Below the pieces are notes generated by a model. The model worked only from the letters and a program-made list of their open reading frames with translations. It was not told where the DNA came from and searched no databases. Below are positions 37,671 to 46,025 of a stretch of DNA of 64,000 nt, in pieces. The position numbers and the translations under genes were made by a program. This DNA is from Lachnospiraceae bacterium (GTDB lineage: Bacteria; Bacillota; Clostridia; Lachnospirales; Lachnospiraceae). The stretch covers positions 124,001 to 188,000 of the forward strand of contig JAFRGQ010000098.1 of NCBI GenBank assembly GCA_017433725.1. Direction: 5' to 3'. Within the stretch, counting starts at the first letter, position 1, and every line of letters begins with the position of its first letter.

Positions 37671-37733
37671 AACTTCCCACTTCGCATGGAAGGTACAGAT
37701 ATTGTACTGTTTCAGGCGGAGCGGGAAGTTTTA
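37671..37733 (+). terminator. Terminator after galK
   Basis: AACTTCCC (37671-37678) pairs with GGGAAGTT (37723-37730). An inner GTACA/TGTAC hairpin lies between the arms, and TTTT follows. Confidence 0.6.
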
Positions 37734-37762
37734 CCTTATGATGGGTTGCTTGCGAGGTGACT

Positions 37763-38797
37763 ATGAGACATGTAGATATTTACGGAACGATCGGTCCGAT
37801 GTGTTCGGATGTTGAGACGCTGGCGGCGATGTTTGATGCGGGAATGACGGGGATACGTCTTAATCTGTCGCACGTTACCCTGAAGGAATCAGAGAATCTC
37901 ATCTCGAATCTGCACAAGGCAGCGGAAATGTCGGGAGTAAAAGCGCAGCTTCTCATCGATCTTCAGGGACCTGAACTCAGAATCGGGAGGATGAATGCCC
38001 CTCTTGATCTCAGGGAGGGTGATGTACTCGGTTTCATGGAGCAGGGAGATCCGGACGCCAGAAAGTCACAGGCTCTGAGAAAAATCGTTACGGTTCCTAA
38101 GGAAGTTCTGCTTGCACTCTCTGCCGGAAGGGAAGCTCTTCTCGATGATGGTAAGATTCTCGCCCGCGTTCTGGAAAACACAGGACATACTGCAAAAGCG
38201 ACAATTCTAAGAGGCGGCGTTCTGACCGGAAGAAAGAGTATTGCTATACCCGGTACGAAGATCGACATCCCGACGATGACGCAGGCGGATATAAGGAACA
38301 TTGAAGTGGCGCGGGAATATGGCGTTACGGCAGTCATGCAGCCGTTTGTCCGAAACAGAGAGGACCTGATTACGGTGCGGAAGGCTCTTCGCAAGTCGGG
38401 AAATGAGAGCATCGCGCTATTTGCCAAGATAGAGAACATGGATGGGGTAAGACAGATTGACGAACTGATCGCGGAATCCGATCACATCGTTATCGCGAGA
38501 GGTGATCTGGGCAATGCAGTTAAACTCTGGGAGCTGCCGGGTGTCCAGAAATATATTGCGGCAAAATGCCGGGCAGCCGCCAGAGATTTCATGGTCGTTA
38601 CGCAGATGTTATCGTCTATGGAGACGCATCCGGTACCGACGAGAGCGGAGGTGAGCGACATATTCAATGCAGTTCTTGACGGGGCTTCCTCGGTCATGGT
38701 CACCGGGGAGACAGCGGTCGGGAGATATCCGGTGCTGACCATATCTTATCTCGCACGGACGGCGGACGAAGCTCTGAAGTTTCATGAAGCGCAATGA
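37763..38797 (+). CDS. Short pyruvate kinase paralogue (no C-terminal domain)
   Basis: This is a pyruvate-kinase-type barrel with divergent motifs: YGTIGPMCSD, LNLSH (for MNFSHG), DLQGPELRIG (for DTKGPEIR), AKIENMDGV with the catalytic Lys, ARGDLGN and TQMLSSMETHPVPTRAEVSDIFNAVLDGASSVMVTGETA. It ends at residue 344, directly after the barrel. The allosteric C-terminal domain found in pyruvate kinases of about 470 residues is missing. The start at ATG 37763 was preferred over GTG 37757 because GCGAGG precedes it by five bases. It may be a real but unregulated pyruvate kinase, or a paralogue acting on another enol phosphate. Confidence 0.8.
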   Translation: MRHVDIYGTIGPMCSDVETLAAMFDAGMTGIRLNLSHVTLKESENLISNLHKAAEMSGVKAQLLIDLQGPELRIGRMNAPLDLREGDVLGFMEQGDPDARKSQALRKIVTVPKEVLLALSAGREALLDDGKILARVLENTGHTAKATILRGGVLTGRKSIAIPGTKIDIPTMTQADIRNIEVAREYGVTAVMQPFVRNREDLITVRKALRKSGNESIALFAKIENMDGVRQIDELIAESDHIVIARGDLGNAVKLWELPGVQKYIAAKCRAAARDFMVVTQMLSSMETHPVPTRAEVSDIFNAVLDGASSVMVTGETAVGRYPVLTISYLARTADEALKFHEAQ

Positions 38798-38938
38798 TAA
38801 GACTGCTCAAGCTGCAGGGATGCTGCGGTACTGATGAAATTATTCGAGAAAATTTCTTTTCGGATGCAACATCCGTGCAGGCTGACCTGTATATATGGCA
38901 TAAGGCAAACAACTTTTACACCGAAAGGAGCATTCATT

Positions 38939-40240
38939 ATGAAGAAGTTCAAAAAAATTACAACTGTACTCGCTTGTTTCATTATTCTTGTTCTTGTGAT
39001 CTCTGCCTGCGGAAGTGCAAAAAGCGCCTCCACGAGTGAATATGATTATGCGACAGAGGAGGCAGCGGGAGCCGTCGAAGATTATGAATACGGGAACGGA
39101 TATGCTGCATCGATGACGCAGGCGAAAGCGTATGACGGCGAAGAAACAGCTGATACAGGTTCAGGAAGCGAAAAAGAACCGGAGCAGCCTGAGGCGGTAG
39201 AACCTGCGGAGTCGAACCAGAAACTGGTCTATACCTGCTGGATGACCATACAGACTCTGGAGTTCGACAAAACACAAAGTTCCGTGAAGGACGCAGTAAA
39301 AAAGGTCGGCGGAATCATCGAATCCGAGTCTGTCACGGATTCCGATTATCACTGGTACTACGACTCCTATTACAAGAAGAGCGGCACTCTCACGTCGAAC
39401 CTTACGGTCAGAGTACCGTCCGCTAAATACGAGGAGTTCCTGACCCTGCTGGACGGTGCGGGCGGAAAAGTCACCAACAGATCTCAGAATGTCGAGAACA
39501 TCACGAAGAGATACAACGATCAGACAGTCTACATTCAGTCTCTTGAGACGCAGGAGCAGCGCCTGATGGAGATGATGGAAAAGGCTGAAACGGTCGAGGA
39601 AATGATCACGGTCGAGACACGCCTCACAGAGGTCCAGACGGAGCTTAATCAGGCAAGAAGTTCGCTCGCAAATATGGATACCGATGTGAAGTATTCCACT
39701 GTAAATCTGACACTGGAAGAGGTAGTGAAATACACGGATACACCGAAGACTCCGCTGACATTTGGCGAAAGAGTCGCCGACGCATTTGTCGAATCCTGGG
39801 CAAACTTCGTAGCTATGCTTCAGGGAATCGTGATCGGGCTTATTTACATACTTCCGACGTTGCTGCTCGTACTGGCAATTCTGCTCGTGGTGTTCCTCAT
39901 CCACAGGGAATACAGAAAGAAACACCCCAAGGCGAAGAAGGAGAAAGTGCAGAACAATCAGCCGTATGATAACAGAGGATTCTTCAGAGGTCCGGCTAAC
40001 CCGTTCGCAGGCAGACCCGGCAATCAGAACATGAACCGGAATATGAACAGTACTCCGAACGAAAATGTCGACTCTAACGGTAACACAACATCGAATCCGA
40101 ACAAAAATGCAGCTCCGGACGTTCATCCGGTACCGAATCCGAATCAAAACGCAGCTCCTACAGTTCGTCCGGTACCGAAGCAAAACATGAGAGATGCCAA
40201 AATTCCTGAGAAAGATCAGGAGCAGAACAAAAAAGTGTAA
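38939..40240 (+). CDS. DUF4349 membrane lipoprotein
   Basis: This 433-residue protein begins at ATG 38939 after GAAAGGAG. It has a lipoprotein signal (ACFIILVLVISACGSAK), an acidic low-complexity stretch and the DUF4349 domain (about 80-260). That domain contains a long coiled coil (TQEQRLMEMMEKAETVEEMI, continuing through TRLTEVQTELNQARSSL). A transmembrane helix follows (about 295-325), then a Lys-rich and Asn/Pro-rich cytoplasmic tail. The tail holds a tandem repeat of about 17 residues of the type NPNKNAAPDVHPVP / NPNQNAAPTVRPVP. DUF4349 proteins are envelope proteins of unknown function. Confidence 0.85.
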   Translation: MKKFKKITTVLACFIILVLVISACGSAKSASTSEYDYATEEAAGAVEDYEYGNGYAASMTQAKAYDGEETADTGSGSEKEPEQPEAVEPAESNQKLVYTCWMTIQTLEFDKTQSSVKDAVKKVGGIIESESVTDSDYHWYYDSYYKKSGTLTSNLTVRVPSAKYEEFLTLLDGAGGKVTNRSQNVENITKRYNDQTVYIQSLETQEQRLMEMMEKAETVEEMITVETRLTEVQTELNQARSSLANMDTDVKYSTVNLTLEEVVKYTDTPKTPLTFGERVADAFVESWANFVAMLQGIVIGLIYILPTLLLVLAILLVVFLIHREYRKKHPKAKKEKVQNNQPYDNRGFFRGPANPFAGRPGNQNMNRNMNSTPNENVDSNGNTTSNPNKNAAPDVHPVPNPNQNAAPTVRPVPKQNMRDAKIPEKDQEQNKKV

Positions 40241-40251
40241 AGAAAAAATGC

Positions 40252-40280
40252 TTGACACATGCACGCTGATAGGGTATATT
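40252..40280 (+). promoter_or_regulatory. Near-consensus promoter of ylxM-ffh with an inverted repeat
   Basis: A perfect TTGACA (40252-40257), a 17-bp spacer and TATATT (40275-40280) form the best promoter in the window. A perfect 8-bp inverted repeat TGCACGCT (40260-40267) / AGCGTGCA (40281-40288) brackets the -10 element and could be an operator. The expected transcription start, about seven bases after the -10, falls at or next to the ylxM ATG. Confidence 0.85.
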
Positions 40281-40287
40281 AGCGTGC

Positions 40288-40602
40288 ATGGACAAAATTT
40301 ATGAGCGTTCTCTGCTATTTGACTTTTACGGAGAACTGTTGACTGAGCATCAGAAAAGAATATTTCAAGAAGTGGTATTTGAGGACTGCTCGCTTGCGGA
40401 GGTTGCCGAAGAACACGGGATCAGCAGGCAAGGAGTTCACGACATGATCCGACGTACGACAAAGGCGCTTGAGCGCTACGAAGAGAAGCTCGGTCTTGTC
40501 CACAAGTTCCTGTTCCTCAAAGAACGGGTCGGTGAAATCATGGTACTGACGGATGACGAACGGATCCGTCAGCTCTCTAAGGAAATACTGGAGGAACTCT
40601 GA
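40288..40602 (+). CDS. ylxM: YlxM-type SRP-associated helix-turn-helix protein
   Basis: This 104-residue protein belongs to the YlxM/p13 family, always found next to ffh. It begins MDKIYERSLLFDFYGELL, as family members do, and has a helix-turn-helix (DCSLAEVAEEHGISRQGVHDMIRRT). It is thought to modulate SRP. No Shine-Dalgarno is present before ATG 40288, and the promoter predicts that transcription starts at the initiation codon, giving a leaderless mRNA. The stop lies two bases before ffh. Confidence 0.93.
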   Translation: MDKIYERSLLFDFYGELLTEHQKRIFQEVVFEDCSLAEVAEEHGISRQGVHDMIRRTTKALERYEEKLGLVHKFLFLKERVGEIMVLTDDERIRQLSKEILEEL

Positions 40603-40604
40603 GA

Positions 40605-41957
40605 ATGGCATTTGAGAGCCTTACAGAAAAACTGCAGAATGTATTTAAGAAACTTCGCTCGAAAGGAAGACTGACTGAAAAAGATGTCAAGGAAGCCATG
40701 AAGGAAGTCAAGATGGCGCTCCTCGAAGCGGATGTCAATTTCAAGGTCGTAAAGCAGTTCACTCGTGACGTCACGGAAGTCGCCATCGGCGAGGACGTTA
40801 TGAACGGACTGAATCCCGGACAGATGGTCATCAAGATCGTTAATGATAAGCTGATTGAGCTCATGGGTTCCGAGACAACGGAAATCAAGCTCAACTCCAG
40901 CGGGATGACGGTCATTATGATGGTCGGTCTGCAGGGTGCAGGTAAAACGACCACCGCGGCAAAACTCGCGGGCAAGTATAAAAGTAAAGGTCGCCGGCCG
41001 CTGCTCATTGCAGGCGACGTTTACAGACCGGCTGCCATCAAGCAGCTTCAGGTCAACGGTGAGAAGGTCGGCGTCCCTGTCTTCACGATGGGTGACAAGA
41101 AGAGCCCGGTTGATATCGTAAAAGCGGGAATTTCGCACGCGAAGGAAAACGGTAACAATATCGTTTTGATCGATACCGCCGGTCGACTTCAGATCGACGA
41201 GAACATGATGCAGGAGCTCATGGATATCAAGGATGCTGTCCAGGTCGATCAGACGATTCTTGTCGTCGATGCGATGACCGGTCAGGAAGCTGTCAATGTT
41301 GCCAAGACCTTTACAGAGAAAGTCGGAATAGACGGCGTCATCCTCACGAAGTGTGACGGTGATACCAGAGGCGGCGCGGCTCTTTCCATCAAGGCTGTGA
41401 CCGGCAAGCCGCTTCTCTATGTCGGTATGGGAGAGAAACTAAAGGATCTCGAGCAGTTCTATCCCGACCGTATGGCAAGCCGCATTCTGGGTATGGGCGA
41501 TGTGATGAGCCTGATTGAGAAGGCTCAGGAAGAATTCGACCAGGAAAAAGCCGCTGAGATGACGGAAAAGTTCAAGAAGGCTTCTTTCGGCTTCGACGAT
41601 TATCTCGACAGTATGGCCCAGATGAAGAAGATGGGCGGTCTTGAGAGTGTTCTTTCCATGCTTCCGGGAATGGGCGGCAAGATGAAAGATATTCAGGGAA
41701 TGGTCGATGAGAATCAGATGAAACGTACTGAAGCGATCATCCTCTCCATGACGCCAGAGGAGAGAGCGAATCCCGATATCCTGAATCTTTCAAGAAAACG
41801 CAGGATCGCTAAAGGCGCAGCCGTCGACATCGCTGAGGTGAACAGGCTTGTCAAGCAGTTCGAACAGGCGCGCAAGATGATGAAACAGATGCCTGGCATG
41901 ATGAACGGCAAAATGGGCCGCATGGCAAAACGAGGCGGATTCAGGATGCCATTCTGA
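40605..41957 (+). CDS. ffh: Signal recognition particle protein Ffh (SRP54)
   Basis: Ffh is the SRP GTPase that binds signal peptides and 4.5S/6S-like SRP RNA. The 450-residue protein has an N domain, a G domain (GLQGAGKTTTAAKLAG about residue 105, DTAGRLQIDE, TKCDGDTRGGAAL) and a methionine-rich M domain (MLPGMGGKMKDIQG to KQMPGMMNGKMGRMAKR). Translation is likely coupled to ylxM. Its receptor FtsY is encoded at 1854. Confidence 0.97.
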   Translation: MAFESLTEKLQNVFKKLRSKGRLTEKDVKEAMKEVKMALLEADVNFKVVKQFTRDVTEVAIGEDVMNGLNPGQMVIKIVNDKLIELMGSETTEIKLNSSGMTVIMMVGLQGAGKTTTAAKLAGKYKSKGRRPLLIAGDVYRPAAIKQLQVNGEKVGVPVFTMGDKKSPVDIVKAGISHAKENGNNIVLIDTAGRLQIDENMMQELMDIKDAVQVDQTILVVDAMTGQEAVNVAKTFTEKVGIDGVILTKCDGDTRGGAALSIKAVTGKPLLYVGMGEKLKDLEQFYPDRMASRILGMGDVMSLIEKAQEEFDQEKAAEMTEKFKKASFGFDDYLDSMAQMKKMGGLESVLSMLPGMGGKMKDIQGMVDENQMKRTEAIILSMTPEERANPDILNLSRKRRIAKGAAVDIAEVNRLVKQFEQARKMMKQMPGMMNGKMGRMAKRGGFRMPF

Positions 41958-42117
41958 CAGGCAGACACCTGAAAAGTCAGGAGGCTGAAGCCTTCTAAAA
42001 GAGAAATGTGCATTAAGGCGCATAATAACAATGCAGATTACTGCCATTCATATGGCGTAATACATGCGGGAATTCCCCGCAATATATTTAAAATGATTAT
42101 ATGGAGGAAACACAAAA

Positions 42118-42360
42118 ATGGTTAAGATCAGACTTAGAAGAATGGGACAGAAGAAAGCTCCTTTCTACAGAATCGTAGTAGCAGATTCCAGATCCCCGAG
42201 AGACGGACGTTTCATCGAAGAGATCGGTTATTATGATCCGACAAAGGATCCGAGCGTCTACAAGATCGACGAAGAAGCTGCTAAGAAGTGGCTGCAGAAC
42301 GGCGCTCAGCCGACAACGGAAGTCTCCAAACTTCTCAAGATCGCAGGTATCACAAAATAA
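42118..42360 (+). CDS. rpsP: 30S ribosomal protein S16
   Basis: This 80-residue protein begins [30 protein letters not shown] (in part), which is diagnostic of S16. It has an ATGGAGG-type ribosome binding site. The 160 bp before it include a GCGGG/CCCGC hairpin at about 42066-42080 and a small imperfect hairpin after ffh, so partial termination between ffh and rpsP is possible. Confidence 0.97.
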   Translation: MVKIRLRRMGQKKAPFYRIVVADSRSPRDGRFIEEIGYYDPTKDPSVYKIDEEAAKKWLQNGAQPTTEVSKLLKIAGITK

Positions 42361-42402
42361 AGCAGCATAGATCTTTTTCCAGGATCAACATGGAGGATTT
42401 TC

Positions 42403-42633
42403 ATGAAAGAGTTAGTGGAGGTAATTGCCAGATCTCTGGTTGATAATCCCGATGAAGTCGTCGTGACTGAAAAAGAAGACGGCGATTCCGTTGTCCTGGA
42501 GCTTAAAGTAGCTTCCCAGGATATGGGAAAGGTCATCGGCAGACAGGGACGTATTGCAAAGGCAATCCGCTCTGTCGTAAAAGCTGCATCAACCAAGACA
42601 GACAAGAAAGTCACTGTTGAGATTATTCAGTGA
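42403..42633 (+). CDS. khpA: KH-domain RNA-binding protein KhpA
   Basis: This is a small 76-residue single KH-domain protein (formerly YlqC) with the GxxG loop in VIGRQGRIAKAIRSVVKAA. With KhpB (Jag) it binds RNA and affects cell size and division in Firmicutes. It has the canonical position between rpsP and rimM. Confidence 0.94.
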   Translation: MKELVEVIARSLVDNPDEVVVTEKEDGDSVVLELKVASQDMGKVIGRQGRIAKAIRSVVKAASTKTDKKVTVEIIQ

Positions 42634-42645
42634 CGGATAAGAAAT

Positions 42646-43149
42646 ATGCTTGATATGATACAGGTTGGGGCCATCTCTTCCACACATGGGCTGAAGGGTG
42701 AAGTATATATTTACCTGACATCTGATGACCCTTATCGTTTTGATAATTTAAAAGAGGTTTTACTGGATCTGGGGTCTTCAAAAAGACCCCTTTCCGTTGA
42801 GTATGTAAAATATTTCAAAGGTCGTCCGATCGTAAAATTCAAAGAGTTCAATTCCATCGAGGATGTTCAGAAGCTTCGCGGGTGTCCGCTTGTTGTAAAA
42901 CGTGAAGATGCACTTCCGCTCGAGGAGGGGGAGTATTTTATCGGCGACCTTATAGGCTGCACGGTCTATCTTGAGGACGGTTCAACACTCGGAGAGCTCA
43001 CGGACGTACTGAGGACCGGGGCAAACGATGTATATGTCGTCAGAAAAAACGACGGCAGTGAAGTTCTTATACCGGTCATTCCCGACTGTGTTCTGGAGAA
43101 GGATCCGGAACATCTGAGAATTGTCGTTCATCTGTTGCCGGAGATATGA
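42646..43149 (+). CDS. rimM: 16S rRNA processing protein RimM
   Basis: This is a 167-residue 30S maturation factor that binds S19. The N-terminal barrel starts QVGAISSTHGLKGEVYIY, where the GxxxxxHGLKGE pattern is the family signature. The C-terminal PRC-barrel has DVLRTGANDVYVV. It starts 12 bp after khpA; trmD follows directly. Confidence 0.95.
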   Translation: MLDMIQVGAISSTHGLKGEVYIYLTSDDPYRFDNLKEVLLDLGSSKRPLSVEYVKYFKGRPIVKFKEFNSIEDVQKLRGCPLVVKREDALPLEEGEYFIGDLIGCTVYLEDGSTLGELTDVLRTGANDVYVVRKNDGSEVLIPVIPDCVLEKDPEHLRIVVHLLPEI

Positions 43150-43176
43150 TTGAAAAATCTAACTGAAGGAGAACAC

Positions 43177-43950
43177 ATGGATTTTCATGTATTGACACTG
43201 TTCCCCGACATGGTCAGACAGGGACTCATGACAAGTATTATCGGGCGTGCAATCGAAGAAGACATTATACGCCTGAATGCTGTGAACATCCGGGATTACA
43301 CTACGAACAAACACGGAAAAACGGACGATTACCCTTACGGCGGAGGCGCGGGAATGGTCATGCAGGCACAGCCTGTCTATGACGCATACAAAGCCGTTGC
43401 CTCGCAGCTTGATTATCTGCCGAAAGTTATTTATCTGACTCCTCAGGGGAAAGTATTCAACCAGCAGGCTGCTAAAGAGCTCGCTATAGAGAAAGGAATC
43501 GTATTCCTCTGCGGCCATTATGAAGGAATCGACGAGCGTGTCATTGATGAGATCGTGACCGATGAGTATTCAATCGGTGACTTTGTTGTCACAGGCGGGG
43601 AGATGCCTGCCATGCTTATGATTGACGCGATATCGCGCATGATCCCGGGCGTTCTGCATAACCAGGAATCTGCCGATGATGATTCTTTCGGAGATGGCCT
43701 GCTTGAGTTCCCGCAGTATTCTCGTCCTGAAATATGGAACGGAAGGAGAGTTCCGCCGATTCTTTTATCGGGAGATCACGCAAAAGTGGATGCCTGGAGG
43801 CGTGAGCAGTCCTTGATCCGAACGGCCACAAGGAGGCCAGATCTTCTTTCGTCGGCTCATATAAGTCCGAAAGAACGGCAGTTCATTGAAGAATATCTTA
43901 AAGGTATTTCGGTAAATAGCACTTGCAATACCGATGAACCTATTGTATAA
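43177..43950 (+). CDS. trmD: tRNA (guanine-N1)-methyltransferase TrmD
   Basis: TrmD makes m1G37 next to the anticodon and so prevents frameshifting. The start is ATG 43177 after GAAGGAGA; the frame is open from a TTG at 43150, which is less likely. The 257-residue SPOUT protein shows DFHVLTLFPDMV, DDYPYGGGAGMVM, LCGHYEGIDERV and the knot sequence EYSIGDFVVTGGE. The end of the gene contains the rplS promoter. Confidence 0.96.
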   Translation: MDFHVLTLFPDMVRQGLMTSIIGRAIEEDIIRLNAVNIRDYTTNKHGKTDDYPYGGGAGMVMQAQPVYDAYKAVASQLDYLPKVIYLTPQGKVFNQQAAKELAIEKGIVFLCGHYEGIDERVIDEIVTDEYSIGDFVVTGGEMPAMLMIDAISRMIPGVLHNQESADDDSFGDGLLEFPQYSRPEIWNGRRVPPILLSGDHAKVDAWRREQSLIRTATRRPDLLSSAHISPKERQFIEEYLKGISVNSTCNTDEPIV

Positions 43951-43951
43951 T
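43923..43951 (+). promoter_or_regulatory. Promoter of rplS overlapping the trmD stop
   Basis: TTGCAA (43923-43928), a 17-bp spacer and a consensus TATAAT (43946-43951). The trmD stop TAA (43948-43950) lies inside the -10 element. Confidence 0.8.
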
Positions 43952-43957
43952 ATCTTG

Positions 43958-44034
43958 CGTTGTAAAAAAGATGGTCCTCTGTCACGCACGGACGTGTTAA
44001 GAACATCCATTAAATATAAAGGAGAAACCTGAAA
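43958..44034 (+). promoter_or_regulatory. 5' leader of rplS, possible L19 autoregulatory leader
   Basis: The 77-base leader can form a GATG…CATC and GTCC…GGAC helix (about 43970-44010). Firmicutes rplS genes often carry an L19-binding leader. I can see a foldable leader at the right place but could not verify the family consensus. Confidence 0.4.
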
Positions 44035-44382
44035 ATGAGTGACATTATCAAGAACATTGAAAATGCTCAGCTTAAGAGCGAAGTTCCGGTTTTCCATGTT
44101 GGTGACACAGTTCGCGTTCATGGTAAGATCAAAGAAGGTAACCGCGAAAGAATCCAGATTTTTGAAGGCGTTGTTATGAAGCGTCAGGGCGGCGGAGCAC
44201 GCGAGACTTTTACAGTTCGTAAGATCTCCAACGGAATCGGTGTTGAGAAGACATGGCCGCTTCATTCACCGAACGTTGCTGACATCACAGTTGTCCGCAG
44301 AGGTAAGGTAAGAAGAGCTAAGCTTAACTATCTCAGACAGCGTACCGGCAAGAGAGCAAAGGTCAAGGAAATTATTCGCTGA
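44035..44382 (+). CDS. rplS: 50S ribosomal protein L19
   Basis: This 115-residue protein with [25 protein letters not shown] and [11 protein letters not shown] is clearly L19. It has its own promoter and an AAAGGAGA ribosome binding site, so it can be expressed apart from the trmD transcript. Confidence 0.97.
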   Translation: MSDIIKNIENAQLKSEVPVFHVGDTVRVHGKIKEGNRERIQIFEGVVMKRQGGGARETFTVRKISNGIGVEKTWPLHSPNVADITVVRRGKVRRAKLNYLRQRTGKRAKVKEIIR

Positions 44383-44420
44383 GCAAAGTCTTGATAGAGA
44401 CTTTGAAACGAGAGTGCATG

Positions 44421-44470
44421 AAAGGGGCTTTCGCATTAAGTTCACATTTCTTAATGCGACAGTCCCTTTT
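44421..44470 (+). terminator. Strong terminator after rplS
   Basis: TCGCATTAAG (44431-44440) pairs perfectly with CTTAATGCGA (44450-44459). The flanks AAAGGGG and CCCTTT pair as well and run into TTTTT. Confidence 0.85.
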
Positions 44471-44496
44471 TACAAATGCAAAGCAGGAGATTACAT

Positions 44497-45081
44497 ATGA
44501 AAGTAAGAGAAAAAGAGCCTGTAAAACCGGTGAGACGCAGCCTGTGGTACAGCACAAAAACTCGCAATATCACGACCTGGATTGTGGAGATCGTTATTGT
44601 GCTCGCGCTTTCCGCTGTGTTCTCTTATATATTCTGTTCCTCCGTCACAGTACTTGAAAGCTCCATGGATCCGACTCTTCAGGCCGGAAACAGAGTCATG
44701 ATCAATCGTGTCTCATACACTGTGGGTAAAATAAAGAGAGGAGATCTCATTGCATACACGAATTCCGACAGCACCGATGCTTCCGTGCATGTGAAGAGAG
44801 TAATCGGTCTGCCCGGAGAGAAGATTCAGATCCGCGACGGTCTTATTTTAATAGACGGTCAGACTTATATTGAAGAGCGGGCTTTTCCTAGCATGAACAG
44901 CGGAGGCCTGGCAGAGAACGGCGTTACGTTGGGGAACGAGGAGTACTTTGTCCTCGGCGACAATCGTAATAACAGTGAGGACAGCCGTTTTACAGACGTC
45001 GGAAATATCCCGGCGCGCGCTGTCATGGGAAAGGTGTGGCTGATTGTATCTCCGTTGTCTTCATTCGGATTCATAGATTAG
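44497..45081 (+). CDS. lepB: Signal peptidase I
   Basis: This membrane serine protease removes signal peptides from exported proteins. The start is ATG 44497, after GCAGGAG. The 194-residue protein has one N-terminal transmembrane helix (WIVEIVIVLALSAVFSYIF), the catalytic serine in ESSMDPTL and the catalytic lysine in HVKRVIGLPGE. Box E follows as GDNRNNSEDSR. Gram-positive-type length. It lies behind a terminator, so it depends on read-through or a promoter not seen here. Confidence 0.95.
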   Translation: MKVREKEPVKPVRRSLWYSTKTRNITTWIVEIVIVLALSAVFSYIFCSSVTVLESSMDPTLQAGNRVMINRVSYTVGKIKRGDLIAYTNSDSTDASVHVKRVIGLPGEKIQIRDGLILIDGQTYIEERAFPSMNSGGLAENGVTLGNEEYFVLGDNRNNSEDSRFTDVGNIPARAVMGKVWLIVSPLSSFGFID

Positions 45082-45173
45082 TAATCAGAATTTCCCGTTT
45101 GCATTTGCAATGATTTCGACTGAATTTATTGTTAAGCGGGAAGCTTTAGCAGGTGAATAAAAGGAGCGATATT

Positions 45174-46025
45174 TTGGACATTCAATGGTATCCCGGACAT
45201 ATGACGAAGACAATTCGTCAGATGAAAGAAGATATGAAGCTCGTCGATCTTGTGATCGAGATCACGGATGCGAGAATCCCGCTATCTGCAAGAAACCCGG
45301 ATATCGGGTCGCTCGCACAGGGGAAGGCGAGAATGCTTATCCTGAATAAAGCGGATCTTGCCGACGAGAGAGAGAATCAAAAATGGTCGGCGTACTTTAA
45401 GGGGCAGGGGCTGACCACGCTTTTAATGGATGCAAGATCGAGAGGAAACGTAAAAAACATTACTCCTGCCATTCTGGATGCATGCCGTGAGAAGATCGAG
45501 CGGGATAAAAAGAAAGGCATGAAAGAAAGGCCGATCCGTGCAATGGTCGTGGGTATACCGAACGCCGGAAAATCCACATTTATCAATTCCTTTTCGGGAA
45601 AGGCGATGGCTAAGACAGGGAACAAACCCGGCGTTACCAGAGGAAAGCAGTGGATAAGGCTCGGCGGCCGTGTAGAATTGCTGGATACCCCGGGACTTCT
45701 CTGGCCTAAGTTCGACGATCCGAAAGTGGGTGAGAATATTGCACTGATCGGATCTATAAACGATCAGATTCTGGATCAAGGGGAGCTGGCTGTTCTTCTT
45801 ATAAGAAGACTTACATCGGACTATCCCGGTATTCTCAAGGCAAGATATAATATCGAAGAGACAGGGACTCCTGTGGAAATCCTCGAGTCAATCGGAGAAA
45901 AGCGCGGCTGTCTGAAAAAAGGCGGCGTGATCGACTATGACAGAGCCTCGCAGATCCTGCTTGACGAGTTCAGGTCAGGTGTACTTGGCAGAATAACGCT
46001 TGAAAAGGTAGACGGCTGTGACTGA
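45174..46025 (+). CDS. rbgA: Ribosome biogenesis GTPase RbgA (YlqF)
   Basis: RbgA is a circularly permuted GTPase needed for late 50S assembly. I chose TTG 45174 as start. AAAGGAG lies nine bases before it, inside the longer frame that begins at GTG 45153, and the protein then opens MDIQWYPGHMTKT, as RbgA does. The motif order is permuted: G4 LNKADL (about residue 59) comes before G1 GIPNAGKST (about 124) and G3 DTPGLL (about 170). The 283-residue length is typical. Its last 8 bp overlap rnhB. Confidence 0.95.
   Translation: MDIQWYPGHMTKTIRQMKEDMKLVDLVIEITDARIPLSARNPDIGSLAQGKARMLILNKADLADERENQKWSAYFKGQGLTTLLMDARSRGNVKNITPAILDACREKIERDKKKGMKERPIRAMVVGIPNAGKSTFINSFSGKAMAKTGNKPGVTRGKQWIRLGGRVELLDTPGLLWPKFDDPKVGENIALIGSINDQILDQGELAVLLIRRLTSDYPGILKARYNIEETGTPVEILESIGEKRGCLKKGGVIDYDRASQILLDEFRSGVLGRITLEKVDGCD

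Noticed and set aside
39161..40264. 367-codon minus-strand frame opposite the DUF4349 gene
   Set aside because: Shadow of the real gene; the plus frame has a signal peptide, lipobox and known domain.
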